Assembly: GCA_030272585.1 (NCBI GenBank)
Contig: BSYQ01000003.1
Coordinates: 4,154,001-4,218,000, forward strand
Length of the DNA: 64,000 bases
From: Bryopsis sp. KO-2023
Lineage: Eukaryota; Chlorophyta; Ulvophyceae; Bryopsidales; Bryopsidaceae
Direction: 5' to 3'
Positions 41,272-55,200 of this stretch are shown one piece after another (positions within the stretch are counted from its first letter, which is position 1; every line of letters starts with the position of its first letter). The translations under genes and the position numbers were made by a program. The notes under the pieces were generated by a model. That model was not told the DNA's origin and did no database searches. It was given only the letters and a program-made list of their open reading frames with translations.

Positions 41272-44200
41272 TTAAAAGTCTGCAAACACCATATCACACT
41301 CTTGAAGTTCTTCTGGGGTTTCTTTGGGTTGCTTCGATTGCGTTCGCTCGTTGTCCGCGAGCTCCTTCAGTCTTTTTGCCGAGTCTTCTTTGGGGATTCG
41401 GGAGGGCTCCAGTTTTCTGGCCTCCAAGGCCTCCCAGTTGAAGCCGTCAAACCACTTGTGATTCTTGATGTCCCGAGCCCGGCCGTTCAGCATACCCAAT
41501 CGCCTGGCCGGTCGTCGCTCGAGGAGCCGGCTGACCAAGTCCTGTACACAAATAAATTCAGCAAATATTCACCATCCACGTAACCACATAGACGCCCCCC
41601 CACCTCCCCTCCTCTCCTCCAATGTTCACCGAAAAAATCGCATTTGATAGAACATTGAGGCACCCAAGAAATGACATGTACCGCTTCTACCCCCCCATAA
41701 AAAAAGCAGGGGATGTCAGGTTGATGGCAAAAAGTCCCCCTTTTTCTTAGAGTGACTCGTTAAAAATCAAGAAAATGTCGAGAATTGACCAAAAAACCTT
41801 TCGACACAGTCGGTCAGGTCACTCACTTTTGCAGCCGGTGATAGATAGGGTGGATATTTGATGACCCAGTTTTCGTCCACGATTCGACGCATGACCACCA
41901 TGGGATCGTCCGTTTTTGGACTGCTGAACGGCTGGCGTCCGGTCAGCAGGACGTACATCAGGATTCCAAGGCCCCACCAATCGACGCTGAAGTTGTATCC
42001 ATGAGCGAGCACATTCTCTGGAGCCACATACCCTGGTGTGCCGCAGAAGGTGTATGTGCGATTTCCGTTTTCCAGAATCTTGGCGAAGCCAAAATCTCCA
42101 AGTTTGATGTACCCCTGGAAAGCCAAAAGGTCCACCCAACCACATTCAGAGAAAAAAAACAAACTGCGAAAAGAAATCTGATTATGGACTTCATTTTTTT
42201 GGGGTAGGGGGTTGTTTCAAGGAAGGCGACAGGTGGCAAGAGATCAAGCAAATCGATGCAAACTTCAATGGAATCGTGAAAAGTAAAAGAAAAATATAAA
42301 TATATGTATATTTTTAACACTTGTTGAGAATTTCGTCATCCTTCTAAAAAAAGAAAAAAGAAAAGAAAAGAAAAATTGAGAAAATGCTTGTTTTCCTACG
42401 GAAACTGGAAGAACTCATAGAGAAGATTTTATTCAAGTCAGGTCGTGACAACCTTAATGAATGAATGAAACGTTATCCCCATATGCGACCCCATATAAAT
42501 ATACATCAAAAAAAATAATATTCAAAATCTTGAAAATGCTCAATCGTGACGACCCCACGATCGATTTCCACCCCACCTTGCTTCCGATGAACACATTCTC
42601 AGGTTTCAAATCTCGGTACACGATGTTATGCTCGTGTAAATATTCCAACGCAAGCACCAGGCTTCCGATGTAGAACCTAGCCAAGTTTTCCGACATCCCT
42701 TGCAGCATTTTCACCTTGGGGGCCAGACACCCCCGTTTCCAAGGCCCCTGAGCCGTCCTCCTCTTCACCACCTTGGCTTCTGCTACTAAAACGTCCATCA
42801 AATCGCCCCCCGGCATGTGATCGAAAAGAAAGTACAAGTGGTACTTGTCTTGGAAAGAAGCGTACTGCCGGATGCAGAAAGGATGGGCCACGTTCCTGGT
42901 GATGGTTTGTTCGCAGAAAACGTGCTCTGGGCACTGAACGACGGCCGATTTTCTCATTCGTTTCATGGCATAGGTTCGATTCGTGAAGTCCTCTGGGACA
43001 CGGGGGAAAAAAACAGCCACCACACAGGAAAATGCTTTCAACGAACGTGCTGGTTGGGAATAACCCATTTGTTTGATGCATAGCAATAGAAATTGAGCAG
43101 AAATGGGGTATTTCTCAGTCGCACTTCAGGAAAAAAAAGGTACAAAAATTCATTGATAAAATGCTTGTTGATATTTTCCATTTTTGATTGGAAGTTGAGG
43201 ATCAAAAGAAGCGTGACGAAGATTTGGCATCCACATCCGTACATTTTTATGTTGAAAAACAAGAAGAGCCTATGAAAAACAAAACACACCTGTGACGGAG
43301 GATACCCTGCTGAACGCACCGCCTCCCAGAACTTGCCCCTCGGTGATCACAAGTTTATCCCGACCCTCCTGCTGCTCCTCGGCTGAAACAGAACCCACAG
43401 CAAGAAACCTCAACCGTTGTTTCCTCAGTTAAGATTGAAAATTTCTGCCATCATTTTCATCCTTCTCACTCTACTATCACTTGAAAAAAAAAAACACCTC
43501 CGACATTTTTTTTTTTAAATATATGATCAGTGCCCCTTTTATTCTTGCTGCAAAAGAGTGGGGGGGGGGGGGAAGTGTCGCATCGGATCAGAATTTTTCA
43601 CCTAAAAAGCCAGTTTACCACAAAAAAAGCAAACAAAAAAACTCACCCCCGATTTTCGTGCCTCCCTTTCTGAGCTCCAGAATTTCATCCAAATGACCTT
43701 TCGCACGGACGATTTCCCAAGTTTCGACCCCCGTTTTCGATCTTTTCTTCCTCTTGACGTGAACCTCGCCCGGCAAGTTGGTGGGGGTTCCCTTGGCTTG
43801 CAATTTCAACAGACGGGTGTTCACGACCTGTGGAGATTTTTCTCTCCGCATCAAATCTTGCAGAGGCCCCAGGAGCTCCACGAACGTGTCTCTCCTCAAA
43901 GTCAGGCATGTCAATTTGGTGATGGATTCGACGCTTGCAGCCCTGCAGAATTTCCCAACCAAAGAAAAAAAAATCAGCACTGCATATTTTTTGGTACATT
44001 TATGAACAGCTTCCTTCTCAATGACTTCATGTTTGAAGAAAATCAACCCACCAAAAAAAACAACGACGAAATAATTTACAATATACATCCAATTTAAGAA
44101 ACAAAATTGAGCGCAGTTCACTCCAAACATTCTCTCATGCTCTTCTGAATTTCCCCCCCAAAAAAAAATAAAAAAAAATAATAAATAAATGACAAAAAAT

Positions 44201-46194
44201 TGAAAAAAGTGGAAAATGACAAATGGATTTATTGGATTCATATCGCACCTGGGCTCATCGCAGAGCAATGCCCTCTCTCCAAAGAAGTCTGCTCTAAACA
44301 AATGGTTCACTTTCCTTGTCCCTTGGGGTGTATTCTGATACACCACCGCCTCCCCCTCCTTTATGATATAAAACAAATCTCCCGGCTCCCCCTGTTTGAT
44401 CACAGTAGTCCCCGCAGGGAATTGGAGTTCCTCCAAAGCCCCCACCAGCCTCAGTTTCTCTTCACGAGACAACGGGGATAGGATAGGAACGCTGTTCAAA
44501 AACAGCTCGATTTGCGAGGTCTCCGTCATGTGACCTTCTCGGACGAAATGCCTACGGTGCATCCAATTTATTATTTACAATTGATTCAAGTGTTTTTTCT
44601 TTTTTCAACTTAAAAAAAAACTATGGATTTGTGCTGAGTGAGGCAGAGAACTAGATATGGACATTGGGATGAAATGGTGGTTTACTTCTAAGAGAAATCA
44701 GTCTGTGACAAATTTCCGTGAGCGGGCTGCACTCCCCCTTTTGACTTTGTGTGAGACAAATTCGATTTCAAAACATATGTAATGCCGAGCTTTGTAGATG
44801 AAACGGCCTGAGCAAGGGGGTTGTATCCCAACAGAAAAAAAAATCCAGAATTTCAATAATCCATGCTTCGATTATTCATTTTTTGGGGGGACTTTCTCAA
44901 GGTGGGATGGTTTTACCGGAAAACATCTCTCTCCAGCACCCAAACGACAGCATCCGTGGTGGCAGCTACCGTGGCCGACCTTGCGGAATCGTACATCAAA
45001 GAAATTTCCCCAAAGCAATCCCCACGCTCTTTCAAGTTCACTCGGACGTTCACGCCTTGTCGCTCCTCCAAAACCTGCAACCCATCACATGCACACACTT
45101 TCTCACTCTTTTTTTTCATTTTTTTTTTGTCCCTTTGTGTGATCTCTCCACTAAAACACCCCTGAACAAAAAAAACTTCAGCATTCTCATGCATTTACAA
45201 GCACAACCCCTGGTTTCCTGGATTATGTAACGGAGGGCTCACCCTCTCCAATTGAATGAAATGAATTCAAAGAAGCCCATATCTTAGGATCATAAAACGC
45301 TTTCTTTTTTTTCTTTTTCAAGAAATTCTCACACAAACCGTATAAATATATGATATGCGCCGATGTAAACCGCACAGGCATTTCTCCTCACCTCGAATTT
45401 TCCTGATTTGACAACGTACAGCTCGCTGGCAGCCAGGCCCTTGTCGCCTTGCTTGATGAGGATTTCTCCAGCCCTGGTTTCCCTCTCGAACATTTCTTCG
45501 ACGATTTTCGTTTGAGTCGATTGTTCCAGTTGGTGAAACAGCAGCAGTTTGCTCAGGGCTTGCTGCAAAACAGAAAAAGTGCAAAAACAGAAAAAGTGCA
45601 ACCACAGAAAATGAATCGAAAACCTTTTCCACAAAAAAAATGAATGGAAAAAGAAATGCACAACACAAAAAAACCCTTGTTCGAACATCGACAACCCCCC
45701 TTCCCGAAGAAAACCCCACTGAACAGAAAACTGCAAAAAAAAGGATTAAAAAACGCAACGCCACGGAGTTTTGCCGCAAGCGGGGTCGGAGCGAAGTCAA
45801 CTGCACGATGTGGTCCAAAACGAAAGAATCTGCGAACGTTTAAAAATACTGCGAAAAGACAGAAACGCTGCATCGGCTCCGAACTCTGCGAGCCCACTCT
45901 CGGGATGAACGGAGGGATAAAACCCTTACGTCCCGCCACTCAGGAGGTCAACAACAATAATGCGGGGTCAGCGGACTGAGTCATTGCCCGAAAGATTCGC
46001 CAGAGACTTCAACGCGCAAGCCGCGATTCACCCCGTACCTCCACAAACGTCCAGTCCTGGGGTGCTGCCTTCGTCAGGTTGGCATTAACAGGCTTCTGCA
46101 GCGTTCCACCCCTGCGGGTTTCCGTGATAGCCTTTTGACGAGCCGCGCCAGGGACTTCGTCGTCGCCGGTCGCTTTCGAAGCCAAAGACCCCAT
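41272..46194 (-). CDS. cGMP/cyclic-nucleotide-dependent protein kinase (PKG type)
   Basis: Nine exons: 46039-46194, 45392-45562, 44917-45074, 44249-44551, 43647-43942, 43290-43382, 42577-42992, 41827-42114, 41272-41541; 2,151 nt, 716 residues, phases all agree. The start MGSLASK fits an N-myristoylation signal, so membrane anchoring is likely. Two cyclic-nucleotide-binding domains (about residues 55-175 and 180-300) each keep the phosphate-binding cassette: FGEISLMYDSARSATV and FFGERALLCDEPRAAS, with the conserved Glu and Arg. Kinase domain from about 380: LGGGAFSRV loop, YAMKRM lysine, YRDLKPEN catalytic loop, DFGFAK, and TFCGTPGYVAPE activation segment, all AGC-family. An insert (about 455-485, Lys/Arg-rich) precedes helix E. 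The C-terminus ends with an AGC-like tail. Apicomplexan PKGs have four nucleotide domains; this has two, as in animals and many algae. Confidence 0.93.
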
Positions 46195-47625
46195 CTTGCT
46201 GGCAGCTTTAGCTCAAAACCCCCAGTTTTCTCCAACACGCCCGAGCAAAGACTTCTCTCCCTTCCCTCGGATTCAGTTTTTCGTTCAGCTCACGCCCGGG
46301 GTCCAGCCCAAACAGTCGCGAGTCTTTTTCAGTGATACCTCCCGATAGGAGAAGGTATCGTGCAGACGCCCGTGAAGTTTTCCCTCCACGCTGGGTGCGC
46401 TCCTTCGCTTTTCCTGTGCTTTCCTGTCCGCCCGGAGTCGTTATCCACAACCACGTTGACTTGGACAGCAGAATATGTTGCGGTACGACCACCCGCTCTC
46501 TGGGGACGTTTTCTTCACCCTATTTTCCCGAACCCCCCGATTACTTGTTCGTTTTTTTTTCCCTCCCTTCCCCCGTTTTCTTTTCAGCTGAATGTGAGCG
46601 TCGTTTGTCGCCTTGCGAAAGCTGTGAGCCAAACAGTCGAGCGCGGCAAATCTTCGATTCGTCGAAGGCTTCTCCCTTGTCTTTTTGACTGTCGTACGGT
46701 TTCTGTTCGAGCCGTGTGATTGGTGTGGTGGGGAAGAGAATTCCTGGCAGGGGTTTGTTGCGAAGCTTTTTTTTTCCACCCCGAAGAACGTTTTACGAAA
46801 AAAACTTCATTATTAGTTGGCAAGACCCCCCCCCCCCCAACTTCAACGCCCTGTTATTCAAAACTTGGAGTTCAAGGGGAGAAGATTGATTTCACTGATA
46901 GAAGAATGACATTGCGAAATCGTCTTGGCTGGGATTGTGCAGAGCATAAAATATTTTGCCATAAACACTATGGTACAGGTTGGCCCCAAACCCCCCTTTT
47001 CCCATAATTCCTCCACTCTAGCACCACCCCTGCCAATATCACAGCCTGACAGCTGGAGGGGGGACAGAAACGAAAATCAGAAGAGGTCAGCAAACTAATC
47101 GAGGCAGTTGCTCGATCGATGGTGTGTGACTTGGAATCCGATGAATGTTGCAATGAAGCTATTCTACCGGCGAAACACTTTTTTTAACGATACAATCTGA
47201 ACAGCAAGGAAAAACAGCACTGCTTGTTCCAAATCTGCCTTTCATTGAGGCCCTGCTTGCAAATCCAGCTTCAACTATTTCAACATATAATTACACTTGC
47301 AATTATAATTCTGTACAAATCTGCGATGAGGTCACAACTGATCCCCCCTTCCCCAGACGTTAACTTGAGAATTGACAAAAAGCAATGGCAATTTAGCTAT
47401 ATTTCTTGCTTGGAACCACATGAAGAACTGTAACATCTGACTGCTAGCATTTTTCTCATTCTTGATCGAATCATGGGGTCCATCATTTGGTTGTGCAGCC
47501 GTCTTTGATGATCGATCACAATTCAAACCTTGCCTTTCAGCCAGCATTCGGAACTGAGAATGTCCAAAATGCTGCAGGGTGCAGTGCTGCGGTGAAACTC
47601 CATCGAGCTTTCGTTCTGGAAAGAG
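46195..47625. other. Spacer upstream of the PKG gene
   Basis: Presumed promoter and 5' UTR of the gene starting at 46194, with the 3' flank of the SnRK2-like gene beyond. Open frames in 46208-46823 overlap on both strands and show no family features. Confidence 0.5.
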
Positions 47626-50207
47626 TCAGGGGAGCTCTGGATCTGGTAGGGAAAAATGTCAAAAAGAACAAAACGCCTGTCACCCAACTGGTCGGTCAAA
47701 CTGGGCAGTGCACCTTGATATTTAAAGACAGGAATGCAGTGATTTCTCAACCCATCTTGGAATTTTGGTTCAGAACGGTTCAACACCTCATGGCACCCCT
47801 CCCCACCCCACCCCCTTCTCAAACAAATAAAAATAAAAAAACAGAACTCACCATCTGTGTTCCTAGCTTCTCTGACGATCTCAATGATGCTCTCCACGGT
47901 CTGAAAAAAAAAAACAACGAAAGCAATGGCTGTGAGTAACACTGAGCACAATTTCGACCAAAAAACGATCGCACAAAGCACTTTCCCTTTTTTAGACAAT
48001 ACATTTCCACGAAACAGAAAAATGCACTTTTCTTCTCAAAACATCGAGTCATTACTGCACCTGCAGCCCCTCCTCTGGTCTGACTGGATAGGATGAGCTG
48101 TCGGCTCCAGGTGGCAGACCGATCCTGTACCAAGGATGCGCTAAAATCCCGCCGATCGAAAGCCGTTCGCTGGGGTCAGGTTTGAGAATACCTTTTAAAA
48201 GATCGAGGCACTCTGGTGACAAGTTGATGTTCTCAGGAATTGACCATTGCCCTTGCACAATTCTCTGTTGCAAAAAGAGGGAGAGAGAGAGTAAGCCAAA
48301 AATAGAACACCCACCTCTGGCATTTTCGCCTGTTTTTGCTTCAGCAAAAAAATAAAAAAATGATGGCCCAGAAAAAAAACATCCGAAAACAGAGTCGATA
48401 GGGTTATATATATGTAACCCCATCGATGTCTTTATTGCACGGCGGTAAAAGAAGGCAAACCCAAAAAAAGCAAGAAAAGCAAAAATTGCGAGATGTGTTC
48501 ATCCACTTACGTTTTTTAAAAACTCACCTCCATCAATTTGAGCATCGCATCCTTTTTCGGCAAATTTCTATCTTCTGGTGTGTCGAACGGAAACGCTCGG
48601 CAAAGCATGACGTACAGCATCACCCCACAACACCAGACATCCGATTGCTGAAGAAAAATGCATAAATAACCCCATTTTTAATAAAACCAATCCAAGAATA
48701 TCATCGGCCTGGGAATGACATCTCCCAGACCTCTGTTGCTACTGTCTGCACCACAGGCATCCACCACTCGAGTGGTGGATGTGCTGGGCAAGGTTTTCAT
48801 GAATGGCAAAACTACTGAGAAAACAAGAAGGAAAAGGAGCAACAGGGTGTTCAAACGCGGCCAACTCACCTTTCCATCATAAGTCCCGCCTCTTGGCATT
48901 TGTATGATTTCGGGTGAGAGGTAATTTGGAGTCCCAACTCTGGTTCTGCACAACGAGGTTTCGTCTTTCGACAAACCGAAATCGCAGAGCTTCAACAGTT
49001 TCGAATCCTTATCCGAGAGGAGTGTGTTCTCTAGCTTGATATCTCTGTTGGCCACACCCTTTGCAGCAAAAAAATAAAAATTAATTAATTAATTAATTGA
49101 TCGATGGAAATATGAACTGAGCCTCAAAATGTCGTCTCAAGGAGATTTGCTAAAAAACTTTTATGAATAGAGTCGAACAGCAAGGAACTCACCATGTGGT
49201 GGCAATACTTTACGGCAAAAACCAACTGTTGAAAGAAAAATCGGGCACCATCTTCTGTCAGCATATTGGTCGAGAGGTAGTCAGACAAGCTGCCTCCTGG
49301 AGCATATTCCATCACGATGCAAACGTATTTTTCAGTCAGGAAAACCTACACCACAAAGAAAATAAAAACAAAAAACGATCAGTTTCGAATTACACTACAC
49401 ATCGCACCAGCCCTCTAATACAGAAACACTGCTTGTTTGCTTTTAAAATAATAAGTAAAAGCAGGTAGGCTCTTTTCCAACAAAATAATAATAATAATAA
49501 TAGAAGAAAATGCTCTGAATGACTTTGTTGCAATTTTTCTCCTTGGTTTTTTCTGGTTGAGAACGGAAAACACCGCAATTTTATTTTTACTTTTTAATGC
49601 AGATTTGAAATTGGCATCAGAGAGCTGCCCCTAAATGAATGAACAGAAGACCCAAAAAGCTGCAAGTTTCTTCTGAAGGACATGGATGCCCAGTTGATGC
49701 TGCATGCAGCATCAGACAGCCGAAAATCGCAACGCGCTAAGAGCATCACCTCATAAAACTGAATCACGTGGGCGTGCCAGAATTTACGGTGGTTGAGGAG
49801 CTCCCGCTGAACCTTTTCGTTCATCTGCAAGACGCAATAACGAAGCCAACGATAAGACGCACGAAAACAAGAGTTCATCTCATCAGCGGTTGAGTCGCCA
49901 CTTGAGCTGTAGGCATGTCCAGCTTCCTATGCTTGACGTCAAAGCAACGAACAGCGCGAGAAACATTTTCCGTGCCAAACCTGTATTCCCCTCGGTAGAA
50001 ACTTGATCGCCACTTTGTCGTTGGTGAATTTATCGTTCGCTAAAAGTACAGAACCTTGAGAACCCTTGCCGAGTTCCTGAACCTGAAGCAGACATCCGAA
50101 CCGAGATCAGCTAACGTCGTCGACACGGATGCTCCAAAAAACAGCGCACGTTGGACGCAGCATCGCACCATCTCGTATCGAATATGGCCTTCCAAAGGAT
50201 TCGACAT
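47626..50207 (-). CDS. SnRK2-like serine/threonine kinase
   Basis: Nine exons: 50169-50207, 49981-50082, 49750-49824, 49193-49345, 48870-49058, 48528-48647, 48061-48264, 47852-47900, 47626-47642; 948 nt, 315 residues. An in-frame ATG at 50273 would add 22 residues. Gly loop LGKGSQGSV, VAIKF lysine, LLNHRKFWHAHVIQFYEV, MEYAPGGSLSDYL, FFQQLVFAVKYCHHM, DIKLENTLL, LCDFGLSK, VGTPNYLSPEI and HPWY follow plant SnRK2 kinases closely. After the kinase, TVESIIEIVREARN matches the SnRK2 Domain I helix. The protein then stops (DDPELP), so the acidic ABA box is absent, as in non-ABA SnRK2s. The catalytic loop reads NRD instead of HRD. Expected role: osmotic/nutrient stress signalling in cytosol or nucleus. 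The last two exons are tiny and least certain. Confidence 0.9.
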
Positions 50208-50902
50208 CTTCCCTATCGCCGACTGCACGCCTTGAAAGCGGTTAAAAAGGTCGCAGCACAATGGCGAGTCCACGTCAAAGGGAGCGCTGAAACGCAGATC
50301 AAACGCCCAGGTGCTTTACCGAACAAAAGACTAGCTTGATTTGGCGAACACGGAGACAGCTTTTCTTTTTTCCACTGAAGAAGAAACATATTGGTTCCAA
50401 TTCTGGCAAGGACACACTTTAATTCGAAGTGTGCGTCACACTCTCTCACCCTTTTTCCATTGGAAATCGTGTGCGGATCGGGGACTGCTTGCGTTTCGCT
50501 GTCGGCGACGGTCTGCGCTGTTTTTCTTCTCGAAACTTTTTTTGGGAGGAAAGAGTGCAGGAAGAGCTTGCGGTAAAACGAACAGTGACGGCGTTGGTGA
50601 AAATATCGAATCTGTGATGATCGCAGAACCCATCATCGGTTTTATCGGTTTTGTAGTGTGAGGCTGCCCCTGTTCTGTGTTTGATGAATTACGAGAGCAG
50701 CTTCTTCGCAAAAAATGTGTGGTCTGCCGATGCGTGTTTCGGAGAAAGCGCACGCATGCCACGGACGTTTGGGCGTTTGGGGCTGTTGGATCGTTTTGGA
50801 ACTCGACGTTGGAGAGGGTTGACAGATCTGCGTGGGACATGCAGTGGCGGCGATTGCACCTCGGGTCGATTCAGGTGATGTGTGTTGTGGTGGGGACCGA
50901 TC
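50208..50902. promoter_or_regulatory. Divergent intergenic region between the SnRK2-like and tandem GST-N genes
   Basis: About 700 bp between two start codons facing apart. No specific element recognised; bidirectional promoter function is inferred from layout only. Confidence 0.35.
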
Positions 50903-52239
50903 ATGTCTACTCCACACATGGACGCACGGATTCCAAAAAAGATGACGACCGCGAACGCGCGCACGCCCCCGACACTGATCTGCGGATCGAGTCGCCATGG
51001 ACGCGGTCGTGGCGATGCACTGCGCGGGGTGCGACCCGCGAGACAGCGCCACGCCACTCGTTGCAACGCGACTGACGACCGAAAGGAGGAAGGAGCTGCG
51101 GGTAGCGTGCTGTCGTTCCTTTGCCCACTGTTGAAATTGTTCACCGGCGGGGACGCCGCAGCGCCTCGTGCGCGATGGTCGGAAGTCGCAACGTCTGGTT
51201 TCGCGTCGATCTCGAGGTTGTCCTTCGGAACGTCAGCCGGGCCAGCGAGTTTGGCGCGCGCTTCGGATCCAGTTCAACCCTTGTCCGTCTACGAGTTCGA
51301 AGCCTGCCCTTTCTGCAGGAGAGTGCGAGAGGCGGTCACAGATCTCGACTTGACGGTGAACTTCTATCCTTGCCCTAAGGACTCCGTCACGAACAGAAGC
51401 GTTGTTATGGGGACAGGCGGAAAATCCATGTTTCCCTTTTTGATCGACCCAAACACGGGCGCAGAGATGTACGAGAGCGCGGACATCGTCAAGTACTTGT
51501 ATGAAACCTATGGTGGCGGAGAGGAACCGCCCAGCGGTTTGCTGGAATCGACGCTTTTCACTGGGTGGGTGCCCACTCTGTTGAGGGCGGGAAGAGGGAT
51601 GTCGCGGTACGACAAGGCATACCAAAATCCACCAAAGGAGCTCCTGGTGTTGTACAACTACGAGAACAATCAATTCTCCAGATTGGTGAGTGCCCTGATT
51701 GAAGCTCGTTTTTTCCCCTTCTTTCCAAGTGCAGAAAAATCAATCAGGCATAAAAATGGAGGAAATCTGAAATCTACTTACACTTGAGTAGGTCACTGTG
51801 GCTGTTTTAGACTTGAATCACCTAAAACCTGGTTCAAGTCTCAATCAATGAGCTGTTGATGCTGTACCATCGTCCTCATGCCCATCCTCACACTTTCCAC
51901 ACCACCGACTACTTTCCAATCGCCCACCCACGGATTTGAACTGCGAATGGAGGGGGTGTATTTGTACTGTGGTTTACTCGGCTTTTCTTATATTTGTGAT
52001 GAGATGGAGGAATGGAATCCTTTGTCGCTCAGGTCCGAGAGGCCTTGTGTGAACTGGAATTGCCCTTCACTTGCGTGAGTGCTGGAAAAGGGAGCAAGAA
52101 CAGAAACGAGCTGGAAAAGGTGCAGGGAAAGACGACCGTTCCGTTTTTGGTGGACCCCAACACCGACAAGAAGATCGGCGATTCTGAAGAGATCGTTGAA
52201 TATCTTTTTAAAACTTATTCTTCTTATTCAGAAGCTTGA
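50903..52239 (+). CDS. Tandem GST-N / thioredoxin-fold protein, probably plastid-targeted
   Basis: Two exons, 50903-51685 and 52033-52239; 990 nt, 329 residues. The first 125 or so residues are Arg/Ala/Ser/Thr-rich with few acids, plausible as an organelle targeting region. Then come two thioredoxin-fold modules of the GST N-terminal type. The first has the redox motif CPFC in YEFEACPFCRRVREAV and a cis-Pro region FPFLIDPNTG followed by ESADIVKYLYETY. The second has lost the cysteines (NNQFSRLVREALCELELPF) but keeps VPFLVDPNTDKKIGDSEEIVEYLF. This architecture matches plant chloroplast proteins of the At5g03880 type. Likely a glutathione- or thiol-dependent redox protein; the exact substrate is unknown. 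The intron is in phase 0 and joins the modules. Length is normal for the family. Confidence 0.88.
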
Positions 52240-55200
52240 ACGAGTGTTTGTTCTTTTGTTTTTTTTAATTGAAAGAGATGCCAGTCAAGACTAGCAGAAA
52301 ATGCATTCTTCAAGGATCTTAATGAAGCATTGTGTGCGTCGGTGAAAATATCTGCCGACTCTGTTGTTTCTGAAGCAAAACCGCCCTGGATTCATTGTGG
52401 CTAAAATGCAGAGAAAGGAACTGCCGTCAAAATGCATTTTTGAAAATATTCCCTGCTGAATTCACATTCTTTCACTGTAAAAAGTATGACCCAACGCCAA
52501 CCAAAGTCTCTTGAAATACCACAACCTGGAGTCCTAACTGTGCAAACTGCGAGCAACTACCCAACGGAATGACTCCTTTCCACACACCCCCAGAAAATTA
52601 TCAGGAGACAAAACATTATTCTTTGAGGGACATGATCTATGTTTCTTTCATTATTCAAGCTGTTACTACAAGCGATGTAGCATCAAATATTCAGTCATGT
52701 TCAGATTTGGCCTTGCTTGCTGTTTTGTTTTGTCTGTATGAAACTAAAAGTACAAAAAGAGGATTGATTCATTTTTCCCAAAATTAAGTGGGCCATAGTC
52801 TGTTTTCTTAGGCTGTAAAGCAGACCTCACTGCTAAAACCTCATCATATCAAATGCACGCAAGCATCTGAATCCCTGTTCATACAACCCTCTGATATCTG
52901 TCTTCCGCAGAAATCCAGGGGGGGGGGGCAAAGGGAGGGGGACATTTGATTGATGTCCCTCAAGGCTTACACGAACAACAATACAGATGAGAACCCAAAC
53001 CCGTCCAAAAGTCTTCACATCAAAAAGCTGCGAACACCACACCGATCCCTTCACACACGCTCTATCTATCGACCAATGCTTATTCTTTTCCCTTCAATTC
53101 TTTCTCTCTCACAAATGCTGTCTGACCCTCCCCTCCCCCTTTTTTTTTTACTTTTAAATTCGACCACTCCCCCTTGTGCATTGATGGGGTCTTTACCCAC
53201 CAAATCGATCCTAATCTTATGCAATAATGAATCTCAGCAGTCCATTCTAAACAGAGAAAAACTACCAAAGCTTCAGGCTGTTTTGCCTTCTCCCCCCCCC
53301 CCTCTTTTTTCTCTCTCTCCAGGCATCTGCTGGATTTCCCAGATATCTTTGTGAAAACCCCACAAAAATGTTCCGACACACAGATGTATGTGTATATATA
53401 AATATATGTATTGTGTTTAACAAGATTTGATAACAAGATTTGAAACAGACTCATATATACATATATGTATGCATATACACAAATAACTAACCTGAATCCC
53501 AAAAGCCTTCTCTTTCAGTGTATCTATATTTTTCCCCACATCGCAGTCCTTTGAACCACCACTACCAAACCCACCCACCCGCCCCCCCCCTTCCTTTTTC
53601 ATCTTTTACATGAACTGAGAAAAAGAGAAGCTCTTTTTTAACACTTCTGCATGTAAAATAAAACAGATCTTGATGTTTGCTCTTTGGTTTTTTCAGGGGG
53701 GGGGGGGCACATGTTGTGTGTGCGTGTCAAAACTTTCTGCTAGAGACGATATGGACACTTCAGAATGTGCCCTCTGTAAATCATACTCAGAATACATTAA
53801 GGTCAGCTCTTTTGTCAAACCCTCCCACCCTGGGCATCACATAACAGTTAAACTAACCCTCTTGATTCTAAAATTCTAGGAGGGTTGCGTCAATACCCGA
53901 CCGCTCCCTTGAAAATTCGATAGTTGAATTTGTTGTGGAGGCCCTCCTTCCCCCCCCCCCCCCTCCTCCCTCCCTGCTTGACACGTACAATCCTTGCATG
54001 AACTAATATCATGTTGGCTAAACCCCCCTTTCCTTCCCTCCCACGATTGCAAGAGCAAATTTCCCCAAACCGGAAGCCCTACCTCCACCACCGCCACCTA
54101 ATTTTCCTAAACACCCAAGCTCAAGTACACCACATGTCAGACAGAGTGAAATCCACCACACGAAATCTTTGAGACCTAATCCCAGAGTTTCATCCCCACA
54201 TCCAATATTATAAACATATCAGATCCATGCATCTGCCATCGAAGGTATGATTGATCATATCCAGTAATTGTCAAAGTGACCTCACTTTTCTGTTTCACAA
54301 AAAAAAAATTGACACACAAAAAGCGTGCATGCAAATGTGGGGATGCATTCTCTGTCCACCCCCTGTCGGCCAACCGAACTCCCTAATCTGCTTTGGAAAG
54401 CCTCTCTTTAATAATTCAAAAAGCAGCTCCCTTCTTTGATATATCCTCCTCCCCCCCCCCTCCCCAAACCCCAAGTACATATCCAAACCTAACCTCTGAA
54501 GCGTGACTTTTCATAACAATAAAGAGATCTTCAAAATTGGATATTGTAGATACACAAATTTGCTTCCCTTTCCCCTTCCCTCCCTCTCAAGTCATTTTGG
54601 TCAGCAGATCTAAACACTGAGTTGTTGAGCCTGTCTGCAATACTCTGTTTCTGTTTTTTTCCCCTTCCCTCCCCCCCCCCCAGCCCCAGCTCCTCCTCAA
54701 ATCAAGAAGATACGAAATCAAACACTCACCAAAAGTCATGTGAGGGTCACCAGTGAAAATCTGATTTTTTTTTATGTTTCGAAAATTAAAACTATTAATC
54801 GGACAAAGCGGAAGAAAAAAAAAAACACCACAAAGAATGGGGGAGAGTGGAAACTGCAGCCAAATCCATCGTTGTCGACATACCAGCCCCGATTTATTTT
54901 GCTTCTTTCCCTAGCTAATCTTTTCTTTCTTGCAAGTTGAAACACCCACCCACCCATCCACATATCCTTTTCCATAGAGCGTCTGCCCAGTTCACTTCTT
55001 AACTCCCTTTTTGTTTTTTTCATCGTTCTTCTTTTCGGCAGTAAAATTCCTCGTTCCCCTCAGCAATATCTAGCATATTACATAAAAAACCCCACAAGCC
55101 AACAAATAGAGAAACTTAAAGGGGGGGGATTCTCAAAAAATTAACCCCCCCTCCTGAACGACCATCCCAGTTTCTCTACGCTCGCCCCCTCTCTTTTCCT

